Shown here: positions 1 through 9,967 of the stretch, piece after piece
How positions within the stretch are numbered: position 1 is the first letter of the stretch
Layout: each line of letters starts with the position of its first letter
Notes under the pieces: model-generated
Told to the model about the DNA's origin: nothing
The model's input: the letters and a program-made list of their open reading frames with translations, nothing else
Database searches by the model: none
Assembly (NCBI GenBank): GCA_029718625.1
Contig: CM056383.1
Span: 14,873,066 to 14,937,065 of the forward strand
From: Synaphobranchus kaupii
Taxonomy: Eukaryota > Chordata > Actinopteri > Anguilliformes > Synaphobranchidae
DNA length: 64,000 bases
Direction: 5' to 3'
Made by a program: the position numbers and the translations under genes

Positions 1-718
1 CAATGTAGGGAAAGCCCTGCTGGCTGACAATTTCGGAAACCTGAAGTTGAGTAAGCAAATATAAAATTGAAATAATCATAACAGGAGCCACAGTGAAGTG
101 ACAAGAAGGGAAGACGGATTGGTATGTTCATAATCTGCACTTCAAAGACGAGCATCTGTGCTCGGTAAAAGGAGAACCTCTGCTCTTTCACTGAGGCAAC
201 TGCAACCGTTTGACATCCTCGGGGTTTATGCTCCTTGGGTTCTCTTATGGAATCTTTTGTGTAGCTTCACCTGGAACAAGATGGGAGGGATAGATCTGAT
301 CATGACTACGGCCTTTCATCTCAACATTCGCCCACTACTTCGGTTGACATCATGACCCAGTTGCTACACAAACACCAACATGTGTTTGTTTCTGTGCATC
401 CTGCACTTCTTCAACATGACCCATGATACTGGAAGAGGTAGCATCCATTAACAGCACAGTGTTCTTGTGATTTTATTAGGTCAAATGTTCTTAAAACCTT
501 TGCCTGTGGAGAGAAAGTATGATTGTAATGTGGACCTATTTACAACAATGCTTTGATGGTGGCAAAAAGAGATTGTAAAAAAACATTGTAAAAAGTTGTA
601 TCGTAACCTTAATGCAACGTAAAGTGTTCCAATAATGTTTTGTTCAATTTGTAAGAAAGACTGAAGGAAACAAAAAGGTGAAAGGAGTCTTTCCCTCTAT
701 ATTACATTTCATTAATCA

Positions 719-752
719 ACCACCCACCCACCCACGCACACACACACACACG

Positions 753-793
<41 letters not shown>
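719..793. repeat. (CA)n microsatellite, interrupted
   Basis: CCCA repeats pass into CA repeats with a few CG interruptions (cgcacgca). A simple-sequence tract. Confidence 0.95.
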
Positions 794-794
<1 letters not shown>

Positions 795-1843
795 ATGCAA
801 GCAGTGTCAAGCCTCAATGGAGAGGGACAGTGGCAGGGACAGTGCAATATTGTGATATCATCGTGAATAGGAACTGAGCAGCGGCTTTTCTGTTGTTAAA
901 TTGTATTGTAAGAAACAACTTGAAGATAAATTTGTTTCGCACTTTAGCATCACTGTAATTGCAAACGATCATTCCAGTTAAATGTATTTGTGCGTCTTTG
1001 GACCCCTTTATGATATTTACTTATAAAGTATAAATGTGCTGTAAAAATCAATTTGATTTCCTGGTTAATTGACTGTTTAAAAACCGCACAGCACTTGGCT
1101 TGATGATATAATCACAGAACTAGCTGGTTTCCTCACAATTATTATGTTTTTTTTTGTGCCTGCAGTCCAACAATAGATAGATTTGGTGAGTAACCAAAGG
1201 TCCCTGTGATGCAAGAAAAAATGATGTCTGTGCATTCATTGCCTGAAAGAACATCTCAGCCAGGCATGAAACCCAACCACTGCACTCGATGAGATTCGTC
1301 AAGACCATTATGATCTTATTTAATCCATGAGTAAACCTCCGTAATCTTGTTGTGAAGTACACAAGACCAAGAAACCAAAGGTTTCAGACAAGACCCATAA
1401 AGTGGATGTCTTAAGTGTTCTGACGACTGTGATGACAAATGGGATGCCGTTTGGGTACCATTTCCTGTTTACACTGACCAAAGTTTACAAGCATAAAAAC
1501 TATGCCTTTGAACCTATTAAAGGCAGACTATTGTGGTCTCTAAAATATAGTATTAAATGCCTCCATGTGTTGTGTTTTAACTGTGAAAACAACAAGCCTT
1601 TTTTAACACTGAAGCCAAAATGAACCGCATTTCTCCACCAAAAGAAAACTTGAAGGAATGAAGGAAGTCAAACAATATCAACAGGAAAGTGTAGGCAATT
1701 CAATTAAATTAGTTAAAGTAATTTCAATTATTTAAAAAAAAAGGCAAAAAAGTACATTTTGAAAAGTAAGCTTCTTGGTCTGGGGAACAACTTGAAAGGT
1801 GACCAGCCCACTTTAACACATTGATTTACCAAGAGCTTTAGTA

Positions 1844-1963
1844 TGTGCAAAACCTTTCAGCGCTCACAAAGCCAATAACATGACCAATGATTGGTCATGG
1901 CTTTTGCTTTGCACCATTCATTGGTTGTGTATTAGTTTTGTGTTGGCTGAAATGTTTTGCACA
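1844..1963. mobile_element. Small palindromic MITE-like element
   Basis: Arms 1844-1861 and 1946-1963 are inverted copies of 18 nt with one mismatch (TGTGCAAAACCTTTCAGC and its reverse complement). The interior holds a second perfect palindrome centred at 1889 (CATGACCAAT g ATTGGTCATG) with CCAAT motifs. The length of about 120 bp fits a miniature inverted-repeat element. No clear target-site duplication was identified, so it could also be a chance or regulatory palindrome. Confidence 0.45.
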
Positions 1964-4190
1964 TGACGTCATATATGTGCACTTGTTTTCAATCAATGAA
2001 TGCAATGAAAGTTACCATTGCTGTGGTTTGTAAACCAGGGTTTATGTTTTGTGAGTGACTCAAGTTCATATGTCATGGTGGGACATTTGTGAAGGCTGGC
2101 ATTTATTTTTTATTTTTTCTTGATAATGACCATTGGCAAAGTGTGTGTCTCAGATGGATTCTGGCTGGGCCTCAGTGATTTTATATCTGGTCATGGGACA
2201 CAATAAGTCCTTGTTTTGAAGAACAAAAGGCGATTAGTATTTTTCTATCCCCATTTTGTTGACATATTCTCATTTGAACATTTAAGGAAAGTGCCTTGAA
2301 GGCATCATAGTCTGATCTGCACAACACAGAACTGCTTTACAATCTCTGCTCTTTTGAATGCAAGCTCTATACCCTGTCCTGACCAGACCTGTACATAGGG
2401 GGTAGGGACGCCACTCATATCACTGAACTCTTAGGTGTTTGCATTGTGCTTCGACAAACACAATTCCTTTGATCTTACCAAAAACAAAAAGAAATAAAAA
2501 AATCACATCTGAGAATTTATGATGATCGGGCTACATAGCTGCTTTAATCTTGAAAAAGAAAACAATGCTAATAGTTTCCTTTTCCTATACACCCTGCGAC
2601 TATATGCACGCCCCCCTAGCCTGGTGTGTACTTTCCCAACACAAAGACCATTGGCACCATTTCAAAGTCTTCCTTGAATGTCAGTTCTCGCAGCCCTTAT
2701 GGTTACATAAACTATACGTTCTGCAAGAGGGTGGAAATTGTTATATCGCTGCTGTGTTTGCGCACAATGTGAGTCAGATTCATGTGATTTTTCTCATTTT
2801 ATGTCGTAATCTGGTTCCAGCGCGGTCTTGGGAGCGGTGTTTGACGATGAAAATTTTTATGTTGCCCTGCACCCTTTCCTGCCTTTGCTCTGTGCCAGTC
2901 CTGGGCGTCCATGGCACGCGCCGTTTCAAGCAGGCTTTCCTTCATTTAAATCCCACAGAAGGATTTGTAGTCTGTCAGCAGTGACTTTCTCCCCTCATGG
3001 CTGATGAATTTCACAGGGGCATTATTTACAGCCCAACAGATATATTTTCATCGCTGTCGCTCATGTAGACAGATAGCAGTTGAATGGGTATTCCCCTGGA
3101 TTTTCGATGTAATTAAGAGCACAGTTATTTTTCCATAACAGCTATACCGACAAAGCTGTAGACATATTGTAGTGTATATGGCTATAGTATATCAGACCCA
3201 CAAGCCTGGACCAACTGGTGCCTTTTACAAATAAAATAGGCCCTCGCTGTGTCTCACCGCGTCCCACTGTGCATGTCGGCATTATTAAATAATGACGGCT
3301 TCTCCTGTGAATGAGAGAATAAATATTAAAAAAAGAGTTTACTTTCAGACCTGTCCCTCAACCCACATTCTGTTTAAAATCCAACATGTATTATTTCGTC
3401 CAAGCAAAATACATTTTGTCACGGCTCAAAAAGTTACCTTTTGCAGACGTATAGTATTTCGGACCAGCAGGGAGCATAAGTCAACATTATCTATTGTAAA
3501 GGGTGCAACGCGTAACGGGGAAGGTGGGGGTGGATGTTAATACATTGTCAGGGATATTTTCTTCAGTTTTTCTTTTCTTCTTTTTTTCGAGAAGTACAAA
3601 GATAGAAAGTTCAGATGGTTCACTTTTGATTTGTGGTGTCGTCCCCAATGCCCAACACTGCCCCTCTGTACCCAGTATTACCCTCCTTGTACCCGACACT
3701 TCCCCCGAACCCAACACTTCCCCCCTCCTTTCTTTCCCTCCAACACAAAAACCCAAAATCTCTGCCCAACCTGCTGCCCGCTTCTCCTGTGCTTTTCAGC
3801 CAATTGTCTCAGAGCTGGAACGTTTTTTTGTACTTTTGACTTTTTTTTTCCAAAGACACCAAGAATAATGTCTCCACTGAAACGAAAAGCAACAAAAACA
3901 TATGACCAGGCCAGGACGACAGTTCCTCCCACGTTTGAGAAAAGAAAAGAAAGAAAAAAGACTACTGCCATCTGACAACATTTAAAAAAGGGAGTGAACC
4001 TTTCAAAGAATGTTGCCTGATAGAAAAACAAAATCAAAACGCATTTGCTCTATTAAGTGGTTCCGTTGGTATTTCCATGCTTTCTTTATTGGCATTTATA
4101 TATTACGCCAGCCAAAGTTCTCGCCCCAAGAAAGCATTGCATACTGTAGCACTAAAGATGATACCAAACAAGTATTACTCTCTTGGTACT

Positions 4191-4198
4191 CAAACTAT
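4191..4198. other. Left target-site duplication CAAACTAT
   Basis: Eight bases identical to 5565-5572, immediately outside the GGTAACAC terminus. Confidence 0.85.
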
Positions 4199-4390
4199 GG
4201 TAACACGTCCTTTGAATGGTCCTATAGAAGCTATATAACGTTTTCATAAGCACTACACAGCACATTCATAAGCACTACATCAACATTCATAAGTGCTTAT
4301 GTCATGACCGCAAATAGGCATATGGTGTGTTATGTCAACATTGATGCAGCAAGTGAAATGACCATGACCAAATTATATTACATGAGATCC

Positions 4391-5376
4391 TTAAAGGGTA
4401 AGTTCGCTATTTTGGACCTTGGACCCTATTTGCGGTCTGTCTTCCATGAACCTGACACATTGAGTCAATTTTTTCGCTGATCGGTCCAGTATTGAGTTTG
4501 CTACAGATTTCCTGTAGGCTCTCACTGGGCTACAATAGAAGTCAACGGGGCAATTATAAATGTTATGGAAAAACAACGATAAATGTGCTTTCATGTACAA
4601 TAAATGAGACGGGAAGCTCAGGGTGTATTGTTACCGGTCTCACTATGCTCTCCTGTGAAATGTATCTCAATCCGAACATTTTTACGTGCTTGGCATGGCT
4701 TGGAAGTAAGCATTTCTCTGTTGCTTGTTTTCGCTGCTCCCGCGGAGTACTATGTGTCGGGGGTAGGGGAGCGGGAAGGTGTGCCGGCCGTTTACGAAAC
4801 TATCTAGGTGAGCAGTCTGTGTTTGTTTACCTGCAGCAACGTAGGCTACACTTTGCACAAAAAAACTTGGATGATGGATTACTATAATGATTACGAAGAC
4901 GAAGAATTCGATTTTGACTGACGTTACTGGCTACAGATTTTAGCCAGAATACACGGACACGGAACTACAAGAGATGGATGATAAGAGAGCAAGAGAAGAG
5001 AGAGAGGCTGAAGTTGCGCAGGTAATGTTATCCGAAGTCAGTGCGAGGTAGTGCGGTCGGAGAAATAGTTCTGTTTCAAATGGAACTGTTGTTTCAACGT
5101 TCGGTTTGCGTTTGCGATAGCCTACATTTCACAGGAGAGCATACTGAGACCGTAAGAATACACACTGAGCTATAAAAGCACATTTATCGTTGTTTTTCCA
5201 TAACATTTATAATTGCCCCCGTTTACTTCTATTGTAGCCCAGTGAGAGCCTACAGGAAATCTGTAGCGAACTCAATACTGGACCGATCAGCGAAAAAATT
5301 GACTCAATGTGTCAGGTTCATGGAAGACAGACCGCAAATAGGGTCCAAGGTCCAAAATAGCGAACTTACCCTTTAA
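4391..5376 (+). mobile_element. Inner TTAA-flanked transposon nested in the outer element
   Basis: TTAA occurs at both ends (4391-4394 and 5373-5376). Inside lie AGGGTAAGTTCGC on the left and its exact reverse complement GCGAACTTACCCT on the right. The terminal inverted repeats extend about 270 bp (4395-4665 against about 5130-5372), including the shared segment ggacctatttgcggtctg-like and aatgttatggaaaaacaacg. TTAA target sites with G-rich termini are known for the Kolobok and piggyBac superfamilies. The AGGG start favours Kolobok, but this is an inference. The element sits in the middle of the outer transposon, so it inserted later. Confidence 0.82.
4871..5021 (+). pseudogene. Remnant first exon inside the inner transposon (P2X7-tail-like N-terminus?)
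   Basis: At 4871-4921 a short frame reads MMDYYNDYEDEEFDFD then stops. Further on, 4944-5021 is open in another frame and reads PEYTDTELQEMDDKR followed by an Arg/Glu-rich stretch, ending at a gcgcag/gtaatg donor-like site. The pattern 'Y-FEPEYTD-EL-EM' is one I associate with the acidic N-terminal part of fish proteins labelled P2X7-like. Those proteins are highly multicopy and probably carried by transposons. The stop and frame change show that the copy is broken. No downstream exons survive within the 1-kb element. The family link is from memory and uncertain. Confidence 0.4.
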
Positions 5377-5564
5377 GTCAAGTATGTCATTTCACTTGGT
5401 ATGTCATGGTAATGTCACTTGCTGCATCAATGTTGACATAACACACCCTATGCTTATTGCCGTCATTGGCATAAGCACTTATGAATGTTTATGTAGTGCT
5501 TATGAATGTGCTATGTAGTGCTTATATAGGAAGTTATGAAAGACCCTTCAAAGAAAGTGTTACC

Positions 5565-5572
5565 CAAACTAT
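5565..5572. other. Right target-site duplication CAAACTAT
   Basis: Eight bases identical to 4191-4198, immediately outside the GTGTTACC terminus. Confidence 0.85.
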
Positions 5573-6067
5573 ATTCTCTCTTTTTGGAAGAATCCTCAGT
5601 AAGGAGCAATTCTAAGCTCCACACTGTTTAATTCTCTCCTGTGGTTAAACCAATCCAGTGATGTTTCATACAGAGCTAAATTCCATATAGGTATCAAAGA
5701 AAAGAAAGCATCTTATTTCTCAAAGGCAACTTACACATATTTGAATAACTGTCAGAGGGGGTTCAAAGGGGTTCAGCCTAAATTTATAGTCCCAGATGTG
5801 ATTCACAACCTACACACATCAGAAGGGAGACATTTACACATCTCCAAGTACAGTTTCTACAGCATGGTACAAATGGATATAGCAAGCTATAAACCAGTTT
5901 CCTCAGAGTTAAAACAATACGACTTGGGATATTGACATTGTTTCTGTGAAAATGCTTAGAACAATATGAACACTATTGAACTCTGTTTTACAAGACTTTA
6001 ATTTCTACACACACTAGAACAAGAATCATTGGTTTAAACAGCACTTTGATGTTTATCTTGACACCTT
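5573..6067. other. Spacer, no gene seen
   Basis: Ordinary AT-rich sequence between the nested transposons and the LTR-like element. No motif recognised. Confidence 0.6.
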
Positions 6068-6630
6068 TGTAACGTCCCGTTCCCATCCTGTCCGTTTTCC
6101 GTGTTTTGCCATGTCCCTCCGTTTCATGTTTGATTCCCTTGTCCGTGTTTTCTCTGTTGCTGCAGACTGGGCGTGTTCCCTCCATTTGTTTCACTCCTTT
6201 TACCCACTCCGGTTTCAACCTATCTCCTTTCCCCGTTGTTGCATGCATTCCGCACCCTTCATTGTTCAATTACCCACGCTTTCATTCTCATGCTTTTCCT
6301 GATTGTTTCCAATTACACTCCCCTATTTAACCCACCTACTGTCTCCCCTCCAGTGCTGGTTCATTACCTTTGTTGCCTTCCTAACCTTGTTGCTTCTCTG
6401 TAACGTGTCCTTGAATCTTATCCTTGAATCCTTGTCCTTTGCTACTAACTTCAGTTTGGTTCTGTCTCGGGGCTTAATTGCTCACTGCCTGCTGTTGTTG
6501 CTCCAGTCCTGTTTGTTTGCGGTTCTTCCTGTTTGTACATTGCCTGTCTCGTTAACCACCTCCATTGTTCCTGCCAGTCTGTAGCTGTTTCCCACTCCCT
6601 GTTTGTGTTGCGGTACCTTCCGTCCAGTCC

Positions 6631-7100
6631 AAGGTCCAGTCCAGTTCCGGCTTGGAACTCCAGTCTCCTGTACCCAGTCCAGTTCCGGTTTGGAACAACT
6701 CCATGTTCCGGTGATCCAGTTCCTGTGATCCCGTTCCTGTTTCCTGTCCTGCCCAGTTCCAGTTTGGAACTCCAGTACCAAGTCCTGTTCCGGTTTGGAA
6801 CAACTCCATGTTCCGGTGATCCAGTTCCTGTGATCCCGTTCCTGTTTCCTGTCCTGCCCAGTTCCAGTTTGGAACTCCAGTACCAAGTCCTGTTCCGGTT
6901 TGGAACAACTCCATGTTCCGGTGATCCAGTTCCTGTGATCCCGTTCCTGTTTCCTGTCCTGCCCAGTTCCAGTTTGGAACTCCAGTACCAAGTCCAGTTC
7001 CGGTTTGGAACAACTCCATGTTCCGGTGATCCAGTTCCAGTAACCCGTTCCAGTGTCCTGTCCTGTCTAGTTCCGGCTTGGAACATCCAGTGACTAGTCA
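6631..7100. repeat. 105-bp minisatellite, about 4 copies
   Basis: The marker tggaacaact recurs at 6691, 6796, 6901 and 7006, an exact 105-bp period, with a degenerate partial unit on each side. The unit contains the alternating phrases 'gttccggtttggaac' and 'gttccagtttggaac'. It lies in the proposed LTR U3 region. Because 105 is a multiple of 3, several spurious long frames run through it on both strands. Confidence 0.93.
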
Positions 7101-7258
7101 AGTCCAGCTCCGGCTTGGAGCAGACTCTAGTCCCGGAGAATCCCTGACCTTCCGTTATTGTTGTGTTAAATCTGTGTACGGCTTGGGACTACCCCAAGCC
7201 TCATTAATAAATTACCTTTTCTGTCCCCCTGTCTCCGGGTCGTTGCATTTAGGTCCAG

Positions 7259-7278
7259 CCCTTATCAGGATCGTGACA
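7259..7278. repeat. Left copy of 20-bp terminal repeat
   Basis: CCCTTATCAGGATCGTGACA, identical to 9948-9967. It marks the proposed end of the left LTR. Confidence 0.85.
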
Positions 7279-8129
7279 GAATGAACCAGCCTGAAAGGGA
7301 CCTAGCCGACTTGGACCTGTTCCACCCCGCCTTCGGCCGCTATGCTGCAAGGCAGTCCCGTTACGAACTGGTCTGCCAGGATGCTCTGGACAAGCACCTG
7401 AGCCAGTGCCTGGGTGAGAACCAAGGCCCGGGCGATGCAAGCACCGCCGGCCTCCAGGGCGACGCACTCGCCGTCGCCACAGGCCGGTCTCCAAGGCGAC
7501 GCCATCGCCGTCCCCTCCGGCCGGCCTCCAGGGCTACACAGTCGCCGCCGGCCAGCCCTCAGGGCGATGTTGCGGTCACCGCTGCCCGTCCCCAGGGCGC
7601 CGTCGCTCCCTCCAGCTCCCAAGACGACGTTGTGGAGCAGTTCCGTCACGCCATCGCCTCCCAATCCGCGGTCGACGATCTACTGGACCGCCGGGTAGAT
7701 CATGTGTTGGAGGTGCTGAAGGGTCTGTCGGAGCAATTTACGCGGACGTCGCTCGTCACCAGCTCCCAGGGCGAGGAGTCCTTTGCCGCTGCCCGTCTCC
7801 AGGGCAAGGATACGGCCTCCGCTGCCCGTCCCCAGGGCGATGATGCAGTCGCCGTCGCTCCCACCAGCTCCCAAGACGACGTTATGGAGCAGATCCGTCA
7901 CGCCCTCGCCTGCCAGACTGCGGTCGGTGATCGATGGGGCCGCCGTCTTGATGGGGTGTTGGAGGTTCTGAGGGGTCTGTCAGAGCAAGTTACGCGGACG
8001 TTGCTCGCCGCCCGTATCCAGGGCAATGATGCGGTTGCCGCTGCCCGTCCCCAGGGCGATCATGCGGTCGCCGCCGCCCCTCTCCAGGGCAATGATGTGG
8101 TGGTCGTCGCCCGTCCCCAGGGCGATGCT

Positions 8130-9165
8130 GTCACCTGCCTCCAGGACGACGCTGTCGCCAGCTTCCAGGGCGATACAGTCCCCATCGCCAGCTTCCAGGG
8201 CGATACAGTCGTCGTCGCCCACCTCCAGGATGATGTCGTCGCCGACTTCCAGGGCGATGCAGTTGTCGTCACCTGCTTCCAGGGCGATACAGTCGCCACC
8301 GCCGGCTTCCAGGGCAATGCAGTCGCCACCGCCGGCTTCCAGGGCAATGCAGTCGCCGCCCCCGGCTTCCAGGGCGACGTCGCCGTCGCCGGTCTCCAGA
8401 GCGATACAGTCCCCATCGCCAGCTTCCAGGGCGATACAGTCCCCATCGCCAGCTTCCAGGGTGATACAGTCGTCGTCGCCCGCCTCCAGGATGATGTCGT
8501 CGTCGACTTCCAGGGCGATGCAGTCGTCGTCACCCGCCTCCAGGACGACGCTGTCGCCAGCTTCCAGGGCGATGCAGTTGTCGTCACCTGCTTCCAGGGC
8601 GATACAGTCGCCACCCGCCGGCTTCCAGGGCAATGCAGTCGCCGCCCCCGGCTTCCAGGGCGACATCGCCGTCGCCGGTCTCCAGAGCGATACAGTCCCC
8701 ATCGCCAGCTTCCAGGGCGATACAGTCCCCATCGCCAGCTTCCAGGGTGATACAGTCGTCGTCGCCCGCCTCCAGGATGATGTCGTCGTCGACTTCCAGG
8801 GCGATGCAGTCGTCGTCACCCGCCTCCAGGACGACGCTGTCGCCAGCTTCCAGGGCGATACAATCCCCATCGCCAGCTTCCAGGGCGATACAGTCCCCAT
8901 CGCCAGCTTCCAGGGCGATACAGTCGTCGTCGCCCGCCTCCAGGATGATGTCGTCGCCGACTTCCAGGGCGATGCAGTCGTCGTCACCTGCTTCCAGGGC
9001 GATGCAGTCGCCACCCGCCGGCTTCCAGGGCAATGCAGTCACCGTCGTCTGCCTCCTGGGCGATACAGTCCCCATCGCCAGCCTCCAGGGCGATACAGTC
9101 ACCGCCACCGGCTTCCAGGGCAATGCAGTCGCTGTCGCCACCCTTCAGGGCGATACAATCATCAC
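8130..9165. repeat. 30-bp coding minisatellite with about 285-bp higher-order unit
   Basis: The base unit is ttccagggcgatacagtc plus 12 variable bases, encoding FQGD(T/A)V-x-x-A-(S/G) on the + strand. A longer block starting ggtctccaga recurs at 8391 and 8677, a 286-bp step in which the extra base is an inserted C. The arrays show segmental duplication as well as unit-by-unit slippage. Confidence 0.9.
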
Positions 9166-9168
9166 CGT

Positions 9169-9885
9169 TCCTGTCCGTTCCCCTTCCAGCCCTCCTGTCC
9201 GTTCCCCTTCCAGCCCTCCTGTCCGTTCCCCTTCCAGCCCTCCTGTCCCGCCACGTTCCAGCCCTCCTGTCCCGCCACGTTCCAGCCCTCCTGTCCCGCC
9301 ACGTTCCAGCCCTCCTGTCCCGCCACGTTCCAGCCCTCCTGTCCCGCCACGTTCCAGCCCTCCTGTCCCGCCACGTTCCAGCCCTCCTGTCCCGCCACGT
9401 TCCAGCCCTCCTGTCCCGCCACGTTCCAGCCCTCCTGTCCCGCCACATTCCAGCCCTCCGGTCCCGCCACGTTCCAGTCCCCCGGTCCCGCCTCGTTCCA
9501 GTCCCCCGGTCCCGCCTCGTTCCAGTCCCCCGGTCCCGCCACGTTCCAGTCCTCCAGTCCCGCCACGTTCCAGTCATCCAGTCCCGCCACGTTCCAGTCA
9601 TCCAGTCCCGCCACGTTCCAGTCCTCCAGTCCCGCCACGTTCCAGTCATCCAGTCCCGCCACGTTCCAGTCCTCCAGTCCCGCCACGTTCCAGTCATCCA
9701 GTCCCGCCACGTTCCAGTCCTCCAGTCCCGCCACGTTCCAGTCATCCAGTCCCGCCACGTTCCAGTCATCCAGTCCCGCCACGTTCCAGTCATCCAGTCC
9801 CGCCACGTTCCAGTCATCCAGTCCCGCCACGTTCCAGTCATCCAGTCCCGCCTCGTTCCAGTCCTACAGTTCCGCCACGCCGCCG
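9169..9885. repeat. 24-bp minisatellite, about 29-30 copies
   Basis: The unit gttccagccctcctgtcccg plus ccac repeats with a 24-bp period and encodes PPRSSPPV. Variants are ordered: ccctcct in the left half, then cccccgg, then alternating tcctcca and tcatcca on the right. The array directly follows the 30-bp array without a spacer. Confidence 0.93.
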
Positions 9886-9947
9886 GCCTCCTGAGCGGTT
9901 CCGCCCGCGCCGCGGTCGGCCTCCTGAGCGGTTCCGCCCGCGCCCGC

Positions 9948-9967
9948 CCCTTATCAGGATCGTGACA
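9948..9967. repeat. Right copy of 20-bp terminal repeat
   Basis: Identical to 7259-7278. It marks the right boundary of the GC-rich unit; AT-rich DNA resumes right after it. Confidence 0.85.

Larger units (their letters stand above)
1..4190. other. Intronic or flanking DNA, no gene seen
   Basis: Apart from the CA tract at 719-793 and the palindromic element at 1844-1963, nothing recognisable is present. The longest reading frame (2550-2984, 144 codons) has no family resemblance I can see and no splice or codon signature. A pyrimidine-rich stretch at about 3560-3860 gives overlapping spurious frames. Confidence 0.6.
4199..5564. mobile_element. Outer inverted-repeat DNA transposon, 8-bp TSD
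   Basis: The element starts GGTAACAC and ends GTGTTACC. It is flanked by a perfect 8-bp direct repeat CAAACTAT at 4191-4198 and 5565-5572. The left arm (4199-4390) and the inverted right arm (5377-5564) are similar over about 190 bp and share blocks such as cattcataagcactacat and gtgttatgtcaacattgatg. An 8-bp duplication suggests a hAT-type transposase, but the GGTAAC terminus is not the usual hAT CAG start, so the family is uncertain. It is non-autonomous and is interrupted by a second element. Confidence 0.85.
6068..9967 (+). mobile_element. LTR-retroelement-like unit filled with minisatellites
   Basis: The left part (6068-7278) looks like one long terminal repeat. It starts TGTAACG, is pyrimidine-rich, contains an AATAAA signal near 7206 and ends CCCTTATCAGGATCGTGACA. 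An ATG frame opens four bases later. The same 20 bases recur at 9948-9967, where the unit ends. Flanking sequences ACCTT (6063-6067) and TCCTT (9968-9972) are a possible imperfect 5-bp duplication. The right LTR would then be reduced to its last 20 bases. No protease, reverse transcriptase or integrase is present, so the unit is non-autonomous. The base composition is strikingly GC-rich against AT-rich surroundings. The boundaries are an inference from the shared terminal 20-mer. It could instead be a truncated piece of a larger Gypsy-type element. Confidence 0.55.

Noticed and set aside
1..54. Exon-like start of the window: frame NVGKALLADNFGNLKLS with a possible gtaagc donor
   Set aside because: It does not match any part of ARHGAP15 that I know, and no acceptor can be seen because the window begins there.
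2550..2984. 144-codon open frame on the + strand
   Set aside because: No recognisable domain, AT-rich non-coding composition, and no splice context; length is within chance for 64 kb.
6451..7101. Long frames on the minus strand through the 105-bp repeats
   Set aside because: The period is a multiple of 3, so stop-free frames repeat on both strands; not independent genes.
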